From a bacterium (GTDB lineage Bacteria > CSSED10-310 > JAJRTK01), in the NCBI GenBank assembly GCA_024278345.1, contig JAJRTK010000035.1, forward strand, positions 1 through 33,365: a stretch of 33,365 nucleotides of DNA. Reading direction: 5' to 3'. Both the position numbers and the translations under genes were made by a program. Positions 24,169-31,761 of this stretch are shown in pieces. Every line of letters begins with the position of its first letter. Position 1 is the first letter of the stretch. Under the pieces are notes generated by a model. That model worked only from the letters and a program-made list of their open reading frames with translations. It was not told the DNA's origin and searched no databases.

Positions 24169-25470
24169 ATGACCGATTCTTTCACGGAAACCACGACGAC
24201 TGGTTTTTTTGGGAATCTTGGCGGCGCCATCAAGGGCGTCCTTACAGGGGTTGTCCTTTTTGGCTTGAGTTTTCCCGTTCTGTGGTGGAACGAGGGCCGA
24301 ACGAACATGAGCCAGGTGGCGAAGCAGGCGCAAGAAGCTCCCGCGAAGCCGGATGCGGCGATGGAGGGAAAGTTCATCTGGGCGTCGGGAACTTTGGCCA
24401 CCGATGGCAAGATCGGCGACCCGGCCTATCTCAAACCGGGGAATTACATCGGGCTTCACCGCACCGTTGAGATGTATGCCTGGGTAGAGGAAAAGCACTC
24501 GAAAACCGAGAAAAAGACAGGTGGGAAAAAGGTGACAACCACCACCTATACCTACAAGAAGAAATGGACTTCCAGTCCCAAGGATTCCAGCTCATTCAAG
24601 GAGCGTGCGAAACACACCAACCCGCCGTTGACCATTCGGGGCGAAAGCTGGTTTGCTCCCAACGCCACGGTAGGCGCCTACAGTTTTGATCCTGGCAAGG
24701 CGTCCATGGGATCCTCCAAACCGCTTCTCCTCAAACCCGACATGCTGAAGCTCACGGTTGCCAAGAAGGTGGCGACGCCCGCAATGCCCGCGGAGACACC
24801 CGCCGGGGCAACGACCAAACCGAGCGGAGCTACCTCCGCCACCAAGAGCCCTTCGCCAGGCCAGGCGCCAGTAAAACCCGGGAGCGGATTGGGGGGCGCC
24901 ACAACAACACGACCGGCAACGGGGCTGGGAAGCTCCAACCCCGGCCAGCCGCGGTTGGAAGGCAAGTACCTCTATCTTGGCTCCGGAAGCATGAACAGTC
25001 CTCGTGTGGGAGACACCCGGATCTCCTTCAGTGCGATCCTCCCGGGGGAGAAGGTCACGATCTTCGGACAACAAAACGGTACGAGTATCGAACCCTACGT
25101 CCACTCTACGGGAGACCAAATGTTCCGCGTCTTTTCCGGGACCCGCGACCAAGCCATCGCCCAGCTTGCTTCGGAGTTCAAGATGATCACCTGGACCCTT
25201 CGCATTGTGGGCTTTTTGATGATGTGGATCGGGATGGGGATGGTCTTTGGGCCGCTTCATGCCGTCATGGATGTGCTTCCCTTCCTGGGAGATGTGAGCA
25301 GGACGCTGGTGAGCGTCGTGCTCTTCCCCATCGCCCTGGTCCTAGCCATCGTGACGATTGTCGTCTCCAAGATCGCTCACAGCCCTGTCGCTCTCGTGGT
25401 GATCATGGTCCTCCTCATCGGAGGAGGCGCTTTCTGGATCAAATCGCGCGGAGCCAAACAACCAGCCTGA
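24169..25470 (+). CDS. TMEM43-family membrane protein
   Basis: A 433-aa membrane protein of the TMEM43/LUMA family, known from animals (inner nuclear membrane) and from some bacteria, where the role is unknown. One hydrophobic segment lies at the N-terminus (GVLTGVVLFGLSFPVLWWNEGR). A large soluble part follows, then three or four membrane segments at the C-terminus (MITWTLRIVGFLMMWIGMGM, then VSVVLFPIALVLAIVTIVV, SPVALVVIMVLLIGGGAFW). A Pro/Ala/Thr/Gly-rich stretch at about 200-260 looks like an inserted linker. ATG at 24169 follows AAAGGAGG by 7 bases. The gene lies 62 bases after thiG, but a functional link is doubtful. Confidence 0.82.
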   Translation: MTDSFTETTTTGFFGNLGGAIKGVLTGVVLFGLSFPVLWWNEGRTNMSQVAKQAQEAPAKPDAAMEGKFIWASGTLATDGKIGDPAYLKPGNYIGLHRTVEMYAWVEEKHSKTEKKTGGKKVTTTTYTYKKKWTSSPKDSSSFKERAKHTNPPLTIRGESWFAPNATVGAYSFDPGKASMGSSKPLLLKPDMLKLTVAKKVATPAMPAETPAGATTKPSGATSATKSPSPGQAPVKPGSGLGGATTTRPATGLGSSNPGQPRLEGKYLYLGSGSMNSPRVGDTRISFSAILPGEKVTIFGQQNGTSIEPYVHSTGDQMFRVFSGTRDQAIAQLASEFKMITWTLRIVGFLMMWIGMGMVFGPLHAVMDVLPFLGDVSRTLVSVVLFPIALVLAIVTIVVSKIAHSPVALVVIMVLLIGGGAFWIKSRGAKQPA

Positions 25471-25510
25471 TATAAGGTGAGTGCCGCTGGAAAGCGGTGC
25501 CTTCCACAAA

Positions 25511-25542
25511 CCTTTGGGGCACGGCAAGCCGTGCCCCAAAGG
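25511..25542. repeat. REP-like perfect palindrome
   Basis: CCTTTGGGGCACGGC-AA-GCCGTGCCCCAAAGG, perfect 15-bp arms, between the convergent TMEM43 and hypothetical genes. Its centre, CACGGC..GCCGTG, is the same as in the hairpin at 18217. It may serve as a two-way transcript end, but no T-tract is present. Confidence 0.65.
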
Positions 25543-25551
25543 TGCCCCGAC

Positions 25552-26112
25552 CTAAAGTGCGGCCCAATTGCCGCGATCAGCTCGGGCGTAGAGGCGGAGG
25601 GAGAAATCCTGGGCCGTCACTGGTAAGCCATCGGCTCCAAGAGCGGTGACAAGGTGATCGACGAACCATGGGTTGTAGTGGGAAGGGTGGGTGAGGGCAT
25701 CGAGAAAGACGCTCCGCGCAAGGTCTTCCCACACCTTTTGGATGCCCTTTTCCACAGTCGCCCAGGTTCCATCGTCCACGGGGTTGTTGCTCTTGATCTG
25801 CGCGTGGAGGCTGATCTTATTCTTGCGGACATAAACCTTCGGAAGCTCAAGGGCGATTTTCCCCATGGGCGTGCCCACGGAGCAGAGTTCCATTTGAGTT
25901 CGAGCTTCCGGCCAGTCGTGAACCTCTAGGAGTAAGAAATCGCGGGTCAACGCTTCGTCTTCCTCGGGTGCTGTTTCCAGCGCCTGCCCAGCCAGGAGTC
26001 CGATGCCTTCCCCCGTGCCTTCGAGCCTGGAGCTGAGAGCTTCCAGCCCCGGAGTGAGGGGTTCTTCTTGAACGGGCATCTGTTGGTCACCGAAATGGAA
26101 GATGATCTGCAT
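25552..26112 (-). CDS. Hypothetical protein
   Basis: 186 aa, not recognised. ATG at 26112 (MQIIFHFGDQQMPVQEEPL) has AGGAAGGA about 6 bases upstream, better placed than the first ATG 18 bases earlier. The protein is acidic in its first half (EAPEEDEALTRDF) and predicted soluble, with mixed helices and strands and no signal peptide. The middle VGTPMGKIALELPKVYVRKNKI and the end LRLYARADRGNWAAL look like ordinary folded protein. It follows a small basic protein gene on the same strand, by 103 bases, and probably shares its promoter. Confidence 0.65.
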   Translation of the reverse strand: MQIIFHFGDQQMPVQEEPLTPGLEALSSRLEGTGEGIGLLAGQALETAPEEDEALTRDFLLLEVHDWPEARTQMELCSVGTPMGKIALELPKVYVRKNKISLHAQIKSNNPVDDGTWATVEKGIQKVWEDLARSVFLDALTHPSHYNPWFVDHLVTALGADGLPVTAQDFSLRLYARADRGNWAAL

Positions 26113-26215
26113 CTTGGTCCTTCCTTTCAAAATCTATCCTGATAAAGGAAAGCGCCAGCTCCGAAGCGGGCTGGCGACGATCCTGGAAATCTATTCACGG
26201 GCGGAGAACGCGCGT

Positions 26216-26479
26216 TCAGCGGCGCTTCGATCTTGGAAGCAGCTCATCGAGGACGGCATCGATTTTAGACTTGGATTGGCGACGCTTGCGAACACCTTTT
26301 CCCAAAGGCTTTCGCGCCGGCCGAATCGGTTTATTGAGGGATTTGAGTGAGCTCGTCCGCTTGGGTTTTGCCACTTGACGCGACAAGTTACAGCTCACCA
26401 CGACCTCTAGATCTACGTCCAACTCCGCGAGGCGGGCGTCTTTATGGAGTGTTACTGGAACGACGATCTTCTTTTCCAC
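26216..26479 (-). CDS. Small basic hypothetical protein
   Basis: 87 aa starting at GTG 26479, preceded by GAGAGAGAG. A strand-like N-terminal half (KKIVVPVTLHKDARLAELDVDLEV) is followed by a strongly basic tail rich in Lys and Arg (KPLGKGVRKRRQSKSK), so nucleic-acid binding is conceivable. I do not recognise a family. A good promoter lies just upstream, within the end of lysC, which supports the gene being real. Confidence 0.5.
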   Translation of the reverse strand: MEKKIVVPVTLHKDARLAELDVDLEVVVSCNLSRQVAKPKRTSSLKSLNKPIRPARKPLGKGVRKRRQSKSKIDAVLDELLPRSKRR

Positions 26480-26547
26480 GATGCTCTCTCTCTGGTTGCT
26501 CTTGAGGTGAGTTGGCTCACCACCTGTGAATAAAGCTGCACACCACG

Positions 26548-26576
26548 ACCATAACTAAGCGTTCTTGGAAGGTCAA
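26548..26576 (-). promoter_or_regulatory. Candidate promoter for the two small unknown genes
   Basis: On the minus strand TTGACC, exactly 17 bases, TATGGT. The -35 box abuts the lysC stop codon. Transcription would start about 60 bases before the GTG at 26479, and the leader contains a small hairpin (GGTGAG-CCAA-CTCACC). Confidence 0.45.
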
Positions 26577-27806
26577 CTAGGGAGAACTCTCTTTTCTTTC
26601 AAGCCGGTTGAGCCCGAAAGCTCCATGGAGAACGGCGACGGCGTCCGCTACGCGATTCCGGCCAATGATACAATCGATTCTAATCTCCGAAGTATTGATG
26701 AGATCAATATTGATTCCATGGGATGCCAATGCTTCGAACATCGTCGCCGCAACACCAGGTGTCATGGCCATCCCAGCTCCGACGATGCTGACGCGACCGA
26801 TATCCGATTCACCCAGCACTCCGGCTGCCTCCACGTGATCGACGATAGACTCCATGGCGTCCAACGCTTCGGAAAGCTGGTCGCTGGGAACCAGCACGGT
26901 AATATCCTTGTGACCGCTTTCGCCAATCGACTGAATAATGAACTTGATATTGACTCGAGCTGTCGCAAGAGCCTGGAAGATGATGGCGGCAACACCTGGC
27001 TTGTCGGGAACTGACTTGATGGCCACTTTTGCGATGTCTGTCTCGGATGTGACACCGGTGACCACAACTGATTCCATTTTGTCTCCATCCGTAACAAGGG
27101 TGCCTCGGTTCCAGTTGAAGCTCGAACGGACCCAGAGCGGGATCTTGTAAGTGCGGGCCAAATCTACCGAACGCGGGTGGAGAACGCGTGAACCCGAAGC
27201 CGCTAGTTGGACCATCTCATCGTATGAGATCATCGACAGGAGCCGCGCATCGGAAACGATTCGCGGATCAGCCGTATAGACACCCTGGACATCGGTAAAG
27301 ATTTCGCACATTTTCGCCCCAAGACGCGCCGCCAGGGCGACTGCCGTCGTGTCCGAGCCTCCTCTACCCAGAGTCGTCACTTCTTTCTCAGGGCTCACGC
27401 CCTGGAAACCGGCAACGATGACAACCTTGCCGCGCTGGAGCTCTTCGTCGATACGGATCGGTCTCAGGGCAACGATTTTGGCTCGCGTGTGCTGAGTGTC
27501 AGTGATGATACCACTTTGAGAGCCAGTAAACGAAATCGCCGGGGTGCCGATGGCGTTGAGGGCCATGGACATGAGGGACATGGAGATTCGCTCTCCGGCC
27601 GTCAGCAACATGTCGAGCTCTCGACGGCTTGGTTCCGTGGTGATCCCGCGGGCAAGGGCAACCAGCTCATCCGTTTGTCGGCCCATGGCCGAGACCACCA
27701 CCACGACGGCATCGTGAGCCGCGCGTGCCTGCGCCACTTGCCTGGCCACCTCTCGGATCCTCGTGACAGTGGCCAGGGAGGTGCCGCCGAATTTCTGGAC
27801 GATCAT
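26577..27806 (-). CDS. lysC: Aspartate kinase
   Basis: Phosphorylates aspartate, the first step to lysine, methionine, threonine and diaminopimelate. A monofunctional 409-aa enzyme: kinase signature MIVQKFGGTSLATVTRI, then LLTAGERISMSLMSMAL, FTGSQSGIITD, VAGFQGVSPEKEVTTLGRGGSDTTAVALAA, DVQGVYTADPRIV and ASGSRVLHPRSVDLA, followed by two ACT domains (from about 265) for feedback control. The ATG overlaps the TGA of the upstream M16 gene (ATGA), so translation is coupled. Confidence 0.95.
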   Translation of the reverse strand: MIVQKFGGTSLATVTRIREVARQVAQARAAHDAVVVVVSAMGRQTDELVALARGITTEPSRRELDMLLTAGERISMSLMSMALNAIGTPAISFTGSQSGIITDTQHTRAKIVALRPIRIDEELQRGKVVIVAGFQGVSPEKEVTTLGRGGSDTTAVALAARLGAKMCEIFTDVQGVYTADPRIVSDARLLSMISYDEMVQLAASGSRVLHPRSVDLARTYKIPLWVRSSFNWNRGTLVTDGDKMESVVVTGVTSETDIAKVAIKSVPDKPGVAAIIFQALATARVNIKFIIQSIGESGHKDITVLVPSDQLSEALDAMESIVDHVEAAGVLGESDIGRVSIVGAGMAMTPGVAATMFEALASHGINIDLINTSEIRIDCIIGRNRVADAVAVLHGAFGLNRLERKESSP

Positions 27807-30355
27807 GGCCTCGCCCGCTCAAGAACTCCCGTTGCCATCCGAGCAGGATCCAGCCACTGCCGGGTCCAGCCATGAAGCTCTTCGGTGGTGATCGATCGCA
27901 GCCGCTCCGCCAAGTCAACCTCTTTTTCCGGCGCCAGCCCCAGAAGCTTTTGCCGAGCCGTGAGAAGCATTTGCCCCCCAATGGTTTGCCGCCTCAGAAG
28001 GTCCCGCCCGGTGACCGCTCCCGCCGCGCGTGCCAAAATCTCTGGAGGCATGGGCTCGTTTCGGAGCCGCTCCAGAATCTCCACAACTCGCCCGCGGGCT
28101 TCCAGCGCTCCCAGCACTCCGGATGCGACTCGAAGACAAAGCGCACCCGCTTGCTTCCCCCAGAGCGGACCAACACTGGAAACCCGGATCGTCTCGGAGT
28201 CAGCTACAAGATGATTGGGGATTCCCCAGTTTTCGTCCTCCAGTGCCGATTGAAGCAGAAGAAGATTCCCTCGTTCCGGCGCAATGGCGGGACAGGCCGG
28301 AAAAGCCAAGAACTGGACATGTCCTTCGGCTTTCCTTCCCGCCACACAAATTTTGGCCTGTTTCGGAGGAGGTGGAGAGGAATGGGAAGCATCCGCCTGC
28401 ACTGGCTCGGGAAGCCAAGTCTCGGAAACCTGCTCCAGCAGCTCCTGCGGCTGCACGTCCCCGACAACGGAAACAAGCTGGCGTTGACGCGCCGTCACTT
28501 TCCCGCTCCACTGGGCGAATTCAGCGGTGCCATGTTGCGATAGTTTCTTCCCTGGAAGAGAAGCGAAACGACCGTAGGAATGTTCCCCGTAGAGCGCCCG
28601 GAGCACAAGATCGAGGCATCGGTAGCCTTCCGCTACATTCCCGCGGGGCCGAACCAGCCTTTCCACTGTGCGACCGATGGCCATATCCGTGTGCTCGGAA
28701 GCGTGAACCAGTTCCAGTGCAAGCTTCCAAATGGCCCGGAAAGAAGAGCGATGGCAACTCATGGCAAGACCGAAGTAATCGCGACTCAGAATTGGTTTGA
28801 TGGCGGCGTCGAAAGCCTGAATGCGATCACTTATGTCATGGTGCAGCCAAAGGTCGAGGAGTAAGCGAGTCCAGCCATGTTGATGGGCGGCCTCGTCACG
28901 GCAACCGCCGTCAAAAAAAATGCCCAGTGCCAAAAGCGAAGAGTGAGACGCCTGGCTGAAGAAAATGTCGGGGCCTCCGGAGACTCGGCAGCTTCTGAGA
29001 GTCGGAATACGTTCTTTCCAGCGTAGCCTCGGACGGCGGCGACCGAGCCCCACCGCTTGCTGGAAGTTGAGGCAGAGCGACTTGAGGTCCATGGGAGGAG
29101 CAGGATCGCTTGCCGCCCTGGAATGGATGATGGAACTTTGCTCGAATCGAAGGTGGTGCCGGCAAGCCCGCTGAAGACTTTCCGAGGTGACGGAACGCAG
29201 TTTGCCCAAAACGACGTCGATGAGATGGTGTCCGCCCAAGGCTTCAAAGTAGGCTAGAGCGGCCGCCTGCTCGTCCAAAGACTGGTGGGTGGACAGAAAA
29301 CGAGCGGCCAAGCAGCTTCGGGCCCGCTGGATCACCGGTTCGGGCAGGAGCTCTCGTTGCAGGTTCGCCAACATGGAAAAAACGGCTTGCTCGGTTTTTT
29401 CGAACTCCGATGGCGGCAAAGTCGCGGCGATCTGGAAGATCCCGCCAGTGGCTGTCCGCCGGTAGGTGCAACGCAAACGCTCAAACAGTTGGCGAACCGC
29501 GGAACTCTCACCGGTCAAGGTATCTAGGAGCTTCTGATTGAGAAGCCATTGAAGCACTTGGAGGGCGTACTGATCTTCCCCCATCCCTCCCGGAGCGCGA
29601 AACCCGATGGCGAGCTCCGAGGAGGGCGTGTCGTGGCTCAGCTCTAGGAGGCGGGGAGCTGTCTGAAGCGGTTCTCGGGGGATCGTGGGCCGTTGAAACG
29701 AGACTGGCGGCAGGTCGGCATACCTTTCTGACACTGCTTTGAGAGTCGGTTCAATGTCAAGGTTTCCCACCACAACGATGGTCGTGTTGTTCGGCCGCAA
29801 GCGCAACCGGTGCCGGGCGAGCAACTCCTGGGGACCCAGGTGCCCGAGCTCGGAAGAAATATCAAAGCGCAACTTCCCCAGCAGATGACTTTGGAAGGCC
29901 AACTCGTGAAGCTTGCTTGTCACCGACAAGATCGGGCTTTTCCCCCGAAGATCGCCTTCGGAAAGAAGCTGGGAAAACCGCCGTTCCACCTGAGCTGATT
30001 CGAAAAGCGGGCTGTGAGCTGCATCCGTTTGGATGGAAAGGGCTTCGGAAAAGGCGCCTGCCGGAACGACACAGCGCGAAACGCTGTGGACCAGGTTGGA
30101 ATAGGAGTACGAGTAGCCGCCCACGGCCCGAACCACCTGCTCCACGGCCCTTGGTGAAGAGTACTTTTCGCTGCCATCAAGGAAGAGCCGGCACAAAAGC
30201 TCGTTGAGGCCGAACAGAGCCGGGGGATCGTGCAAAATGCCCGTCCTCACGTGCGTAAGAACCGTCACCACGGAGGAAGCCTCTACTCGCTTCGCCAAGA
30301 TGACAAGCCCGTTGTCCAGCATTTCGCGAATGACGCCTTTGGAGATCAGCAGCAA
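27803..30355 (-). CDS. Fused double M16 peptidase homologue without zinc sites
   Basis: An 850-aa protein made of two M16 (insulinase/processing peptidase) units, about 1-420 and 450-850. The folds are clear (LTHVRTGILHDPPALFGLNELLCRLFLDGSEKY, VVVGNLDIEPTLKAVSERYADLP, and a second GIFFDGGCRDEAAHQHGWTRLLLDLWL). The HxxEH zinc motif is replaced in both halves: E52, C55, R56 in the first and R497, L500, D501 in the second. It should therefore lack peptidase activity and may act as a non-catalytic partner, as in known active/inactive M16 pairs. Start: TTG at 30355 with GAGGAGG 8 bases upstream. No signal peptide is evident. Coupled to lysC by a 4-base overlap. Confidence 0.85.
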   Translation of the reverse strand: MLLISKGVIREMLDNGLVILAKRVEASSVVTVLTHVRTGILHDPPALFGLNELLCRLFLDGSEKYSSPRAVEQVVRAVGGYSYSYSNLVHSVSRCVVPAGAFSEALSIQTDAAHSPLFESAQVERRFSQLLSEGDLRGKSPILSVTSKLHELAFQSHLLGKLRFDISSELGHLGPQELLARHRLRLRPNNTTIVVVGNLDIEPTLKAVSERYADLPPVSFQRPTIPREPLQTAPRLLELSHDTPSSELAIGFRAPGGMGEDQYALQVLQWLLNQKLLDTLTGESSAVRQLFERLRCTYRRTATGGIFQIAATLPPSEFEKTEQAVFSMLANLQRELLPEPVIQRARSCLAARFLSTHQSLDEQAAALAYFEALGGHHLIDVVLGKLRSVTSESLQRACRHHLRFEQSSIIHSRAASDPAPPMDLKSLCLNFQQAVGLGRRRPRLRWKERIPTLRSCRVSGGPDIFFSQASHSSLLALGIFFDGGCRDEAAHQHGWTRLLLDLWLHHDISDRIQAFDAAIKPILSRDYFGLAMSCHRSSFRAIWKLALELVHASEHTDMAIGRTVERLVRPRGNVAEGYRCLDLVLRALYGEHSYGRFASLPGKKLSQHGTAEFAQWSGKVTARQRQLVSVVGDVQPQELLEQVSETWLPEPVQADASHSSPPPPKQAKICVAGRKAEGHVQFLAFPACPAIAPERGNLLLLQSALEDENWGIPNHLVADSETIRVSSVGPLWGKQAGALCLRVASGVLGALEARGRVVEILERLRNEPMPPEILARAAGAVTGRDLLRRQTIGGQMLLTARQKLLGLAPEKEVDLAERLRSITTEELHGWTRQWLDPARMATGVLERARP

Positions 30356-30439
30356 TCGCGCGGCCTCCTCTCAGGGATCCCAGGACGGCCTGCCAGTTCG
30401 TTGACAAGAGCCGCTTGGGTGTGACCACCCACCGGTTGC

Positions 30440-30468
30440 AGTATACTCTTGAGCCTGGCAAGATCCAA
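30440..30468 (-). promoter_or_regulatory. Candidate promoter of the M16-lysC operon
   Basis: On the minus strand TTGGAT, 17 bases, TATACT. It would start transcription about 75 bases before the TTG start at 30355. The -10 box is good, the -35 box poor. Confidence 0.35.
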
Positions 30469-30581
30469 ATGATCTCGAAACTTGATTCTACCCGGAACTC
30501 TCATTACGTCTCTACCGCAGCAGCCGATCCATCGTCCCCACCGGCGTCCTCGTCGGCCAGCTCCTCGACGTACCGCAAGAC

Positions 30582-30672
30582 TACGCCTCCGGTGTCTGGC
30601 CTTCCTCCTCCTTGGTGGCAACGCCCCTCGGACCGCCTCGTGACGATCCGTGATGAGAGTTCCGGGTTCTAG
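30582..30672. repeat. 90-bp dispersed repeat, second copy
   Basis: Matches 18325-18416 over its length: CTACGCCTCCGGT, CTCCTCCTTGGTGGCAACGC, GACGATCCGTGA, GAGAGTTCCGGGTTCT. It lies in the 430-base gap between the divergent M16 and greA genes, in which I see no gene. Confidence 0.65.
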
Positions 30673-30740
30673 GTGCTGGCGGGGTTTGTTTTTTTCTTTT
30701 CGCCCCGTTTGGTTTCTAGGAGCGGTGATCCCTCGCCCCT

Positions 30741-30772
30741 AACCCCGCAACGCCGAGCATGCGGGGGTTTTT
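30741..30772 (+). terminator. Terminator-like hairpin in the greA leader
   Basis: CCCCGCA (30743-30749) pairs with TGCGGGG (30760-30766) and is followed by GTTTTT, 17 bases before the greA ATG. No plus-strand gene lies upstream for it to terminate, so an attenuator in the greA leader is a reasonable reading. Confidence 0.6.
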
Positions 30773-30789
30773 GTCACTGGAGGAAGGAA

Positions 30790-31272
30790 ATGCCACACTA
30801 CATGACGCGGAAGACCTGGCAGCATCTCAATGATCGGTTGCTGCAGCTCAAAAAGATCACGGGACAGGGAGGAGAGCTCGCCGCGGAGATCGGTCGGGCC
30901 AGCGAATTTGGCGATCTTAGCGAAAACGCCGAAAGAGACGCTGCCATCGAACGGCAAGAAACTATTGGTAGAGAAATGCAAAACATCCTCCAACGGTTGT
31001 CTGGGGCGGAGATCATCGATGATATCGAGATATCCACCGACGTCGTCATGATCGGAACCAAAGTGACACTCTTCGATCTCGATACCGAAAAGGAACTCTC
31101 ATACAGACTCCTGGGAAGCGAAGAGAGTAAACTCTTCGGCAACACGATCTCAGTAGGAAGTGCCCTTGCCCGTGGGCTTTTGGGGAAAGAGGTGGGTGAC
31201 GACACGGAAATCCATGTCCCTTCCGGAGTCCGCTCCTTCGAGATCCTCAAGATAGAGCATTACGATTCCTAA
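30790..31272 (+). CDS. greA: Transcription elongation factor GreA
   Basis: Enters the secondary channel of RNA polymerase and stimulates cleavage of backtracked RNA. The 160-aa protein has the N-terminal coiled coil with the catalytic acidic tip EFGDLSENAERDAA, and the C-terminal FKBP-like domain (IGTKVTLFDLDTEKELSYRLLGSEE, ISVGSALARGLLGKEVGD). ATG at 30790 follows GGAGGAAGGA; the longer frame to 30673 passes through the leader hairpin and is rejected. fmdB-type gene follows 27 bases later, probably in one transcript. Confidence 0.95.
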   Translation: MPHYMTRKTWQHLNDRLLQLKKITGQGGELAAEIGRASEFGDLSENAERDAAIERQETIGREMQNILQRLSGAEIIDDIEISTDVVMIGTKVTLFDLDTEKELSYRLLGSEESKLFGNTISVGSALARGLLGKEVGDDTEIHVPSGVRSFEILKIEHYDS

Positions 31273-31299
31273 GAGATTGCGGCGCCAGGAAGGAAAAAA

Positions 31300-31671
31300 A
31301 TGCCCATCTACGAATACCGGTGTCAGGCCTGCCGAAAGCGGTTTAGCAAACTGTGGCTCTCAATGTCTCTTGCAACAGCTATCCCAAACTGCCCTAAATG
31401 CGGCGCCGCCAGGGTCCATCGCGTAATCTCCCGAGTCGCTCGCGTTCGCTCGGAAGAAAGTCGCCTGGAGTCCCTGGCGGATCCCAGGAACTTCTCTGAC
31501 CTAGACGAAAACGACCCCGCCAGTGTGTCAAAGTGGGCGAAGAAAATGGGCAAACACCTTGGAGACGAGCTGGGGGAAGATTTTAGCGAAGCCCTGGAAG
31601 AGACCCTCGCCACCGAAGGCCTCGATGGCGAGGGCGCCAGTTCAGGCGGCACGGACGACCTGCTGCTTTGA
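31300..31671 (+). CDS. FmdB-family zinc-ribbon protein
   Basis: A 123-aa protein with the N-terminal FmdB regulatory-protein zinc ribbon: MPIYEYRCQACRKRFSKLW, then CPKCGAARVHRVIS, four Cys in two CxxC pairs. The rest is acidic and probably helical or disordered. Family members are small putative regulators of unclear function. ATG at 31300 follows AGGAAGGA. It sits directly after greA on the same strand. Confidence 0.85.
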   Translation: MPIYEYRCQACRKRFSKLWLSMSLATAIPNCPKCGAARVHRVISRVARVRSEESRLESLADPRNFSDLDENDPASVSKWAKKMGKHLGDELGEDFSEALEETLATEGLDGEGASSGGTDDLLL

Positions 31672-31761
31672 TAAAAAAGCCTTGCCGGGATTCAATCACC
31701 GGGCAACCTGCCACGGTTGGCGGCTCTGAACACAACACCAGCGCTTCCGCGCAAACCTTCC

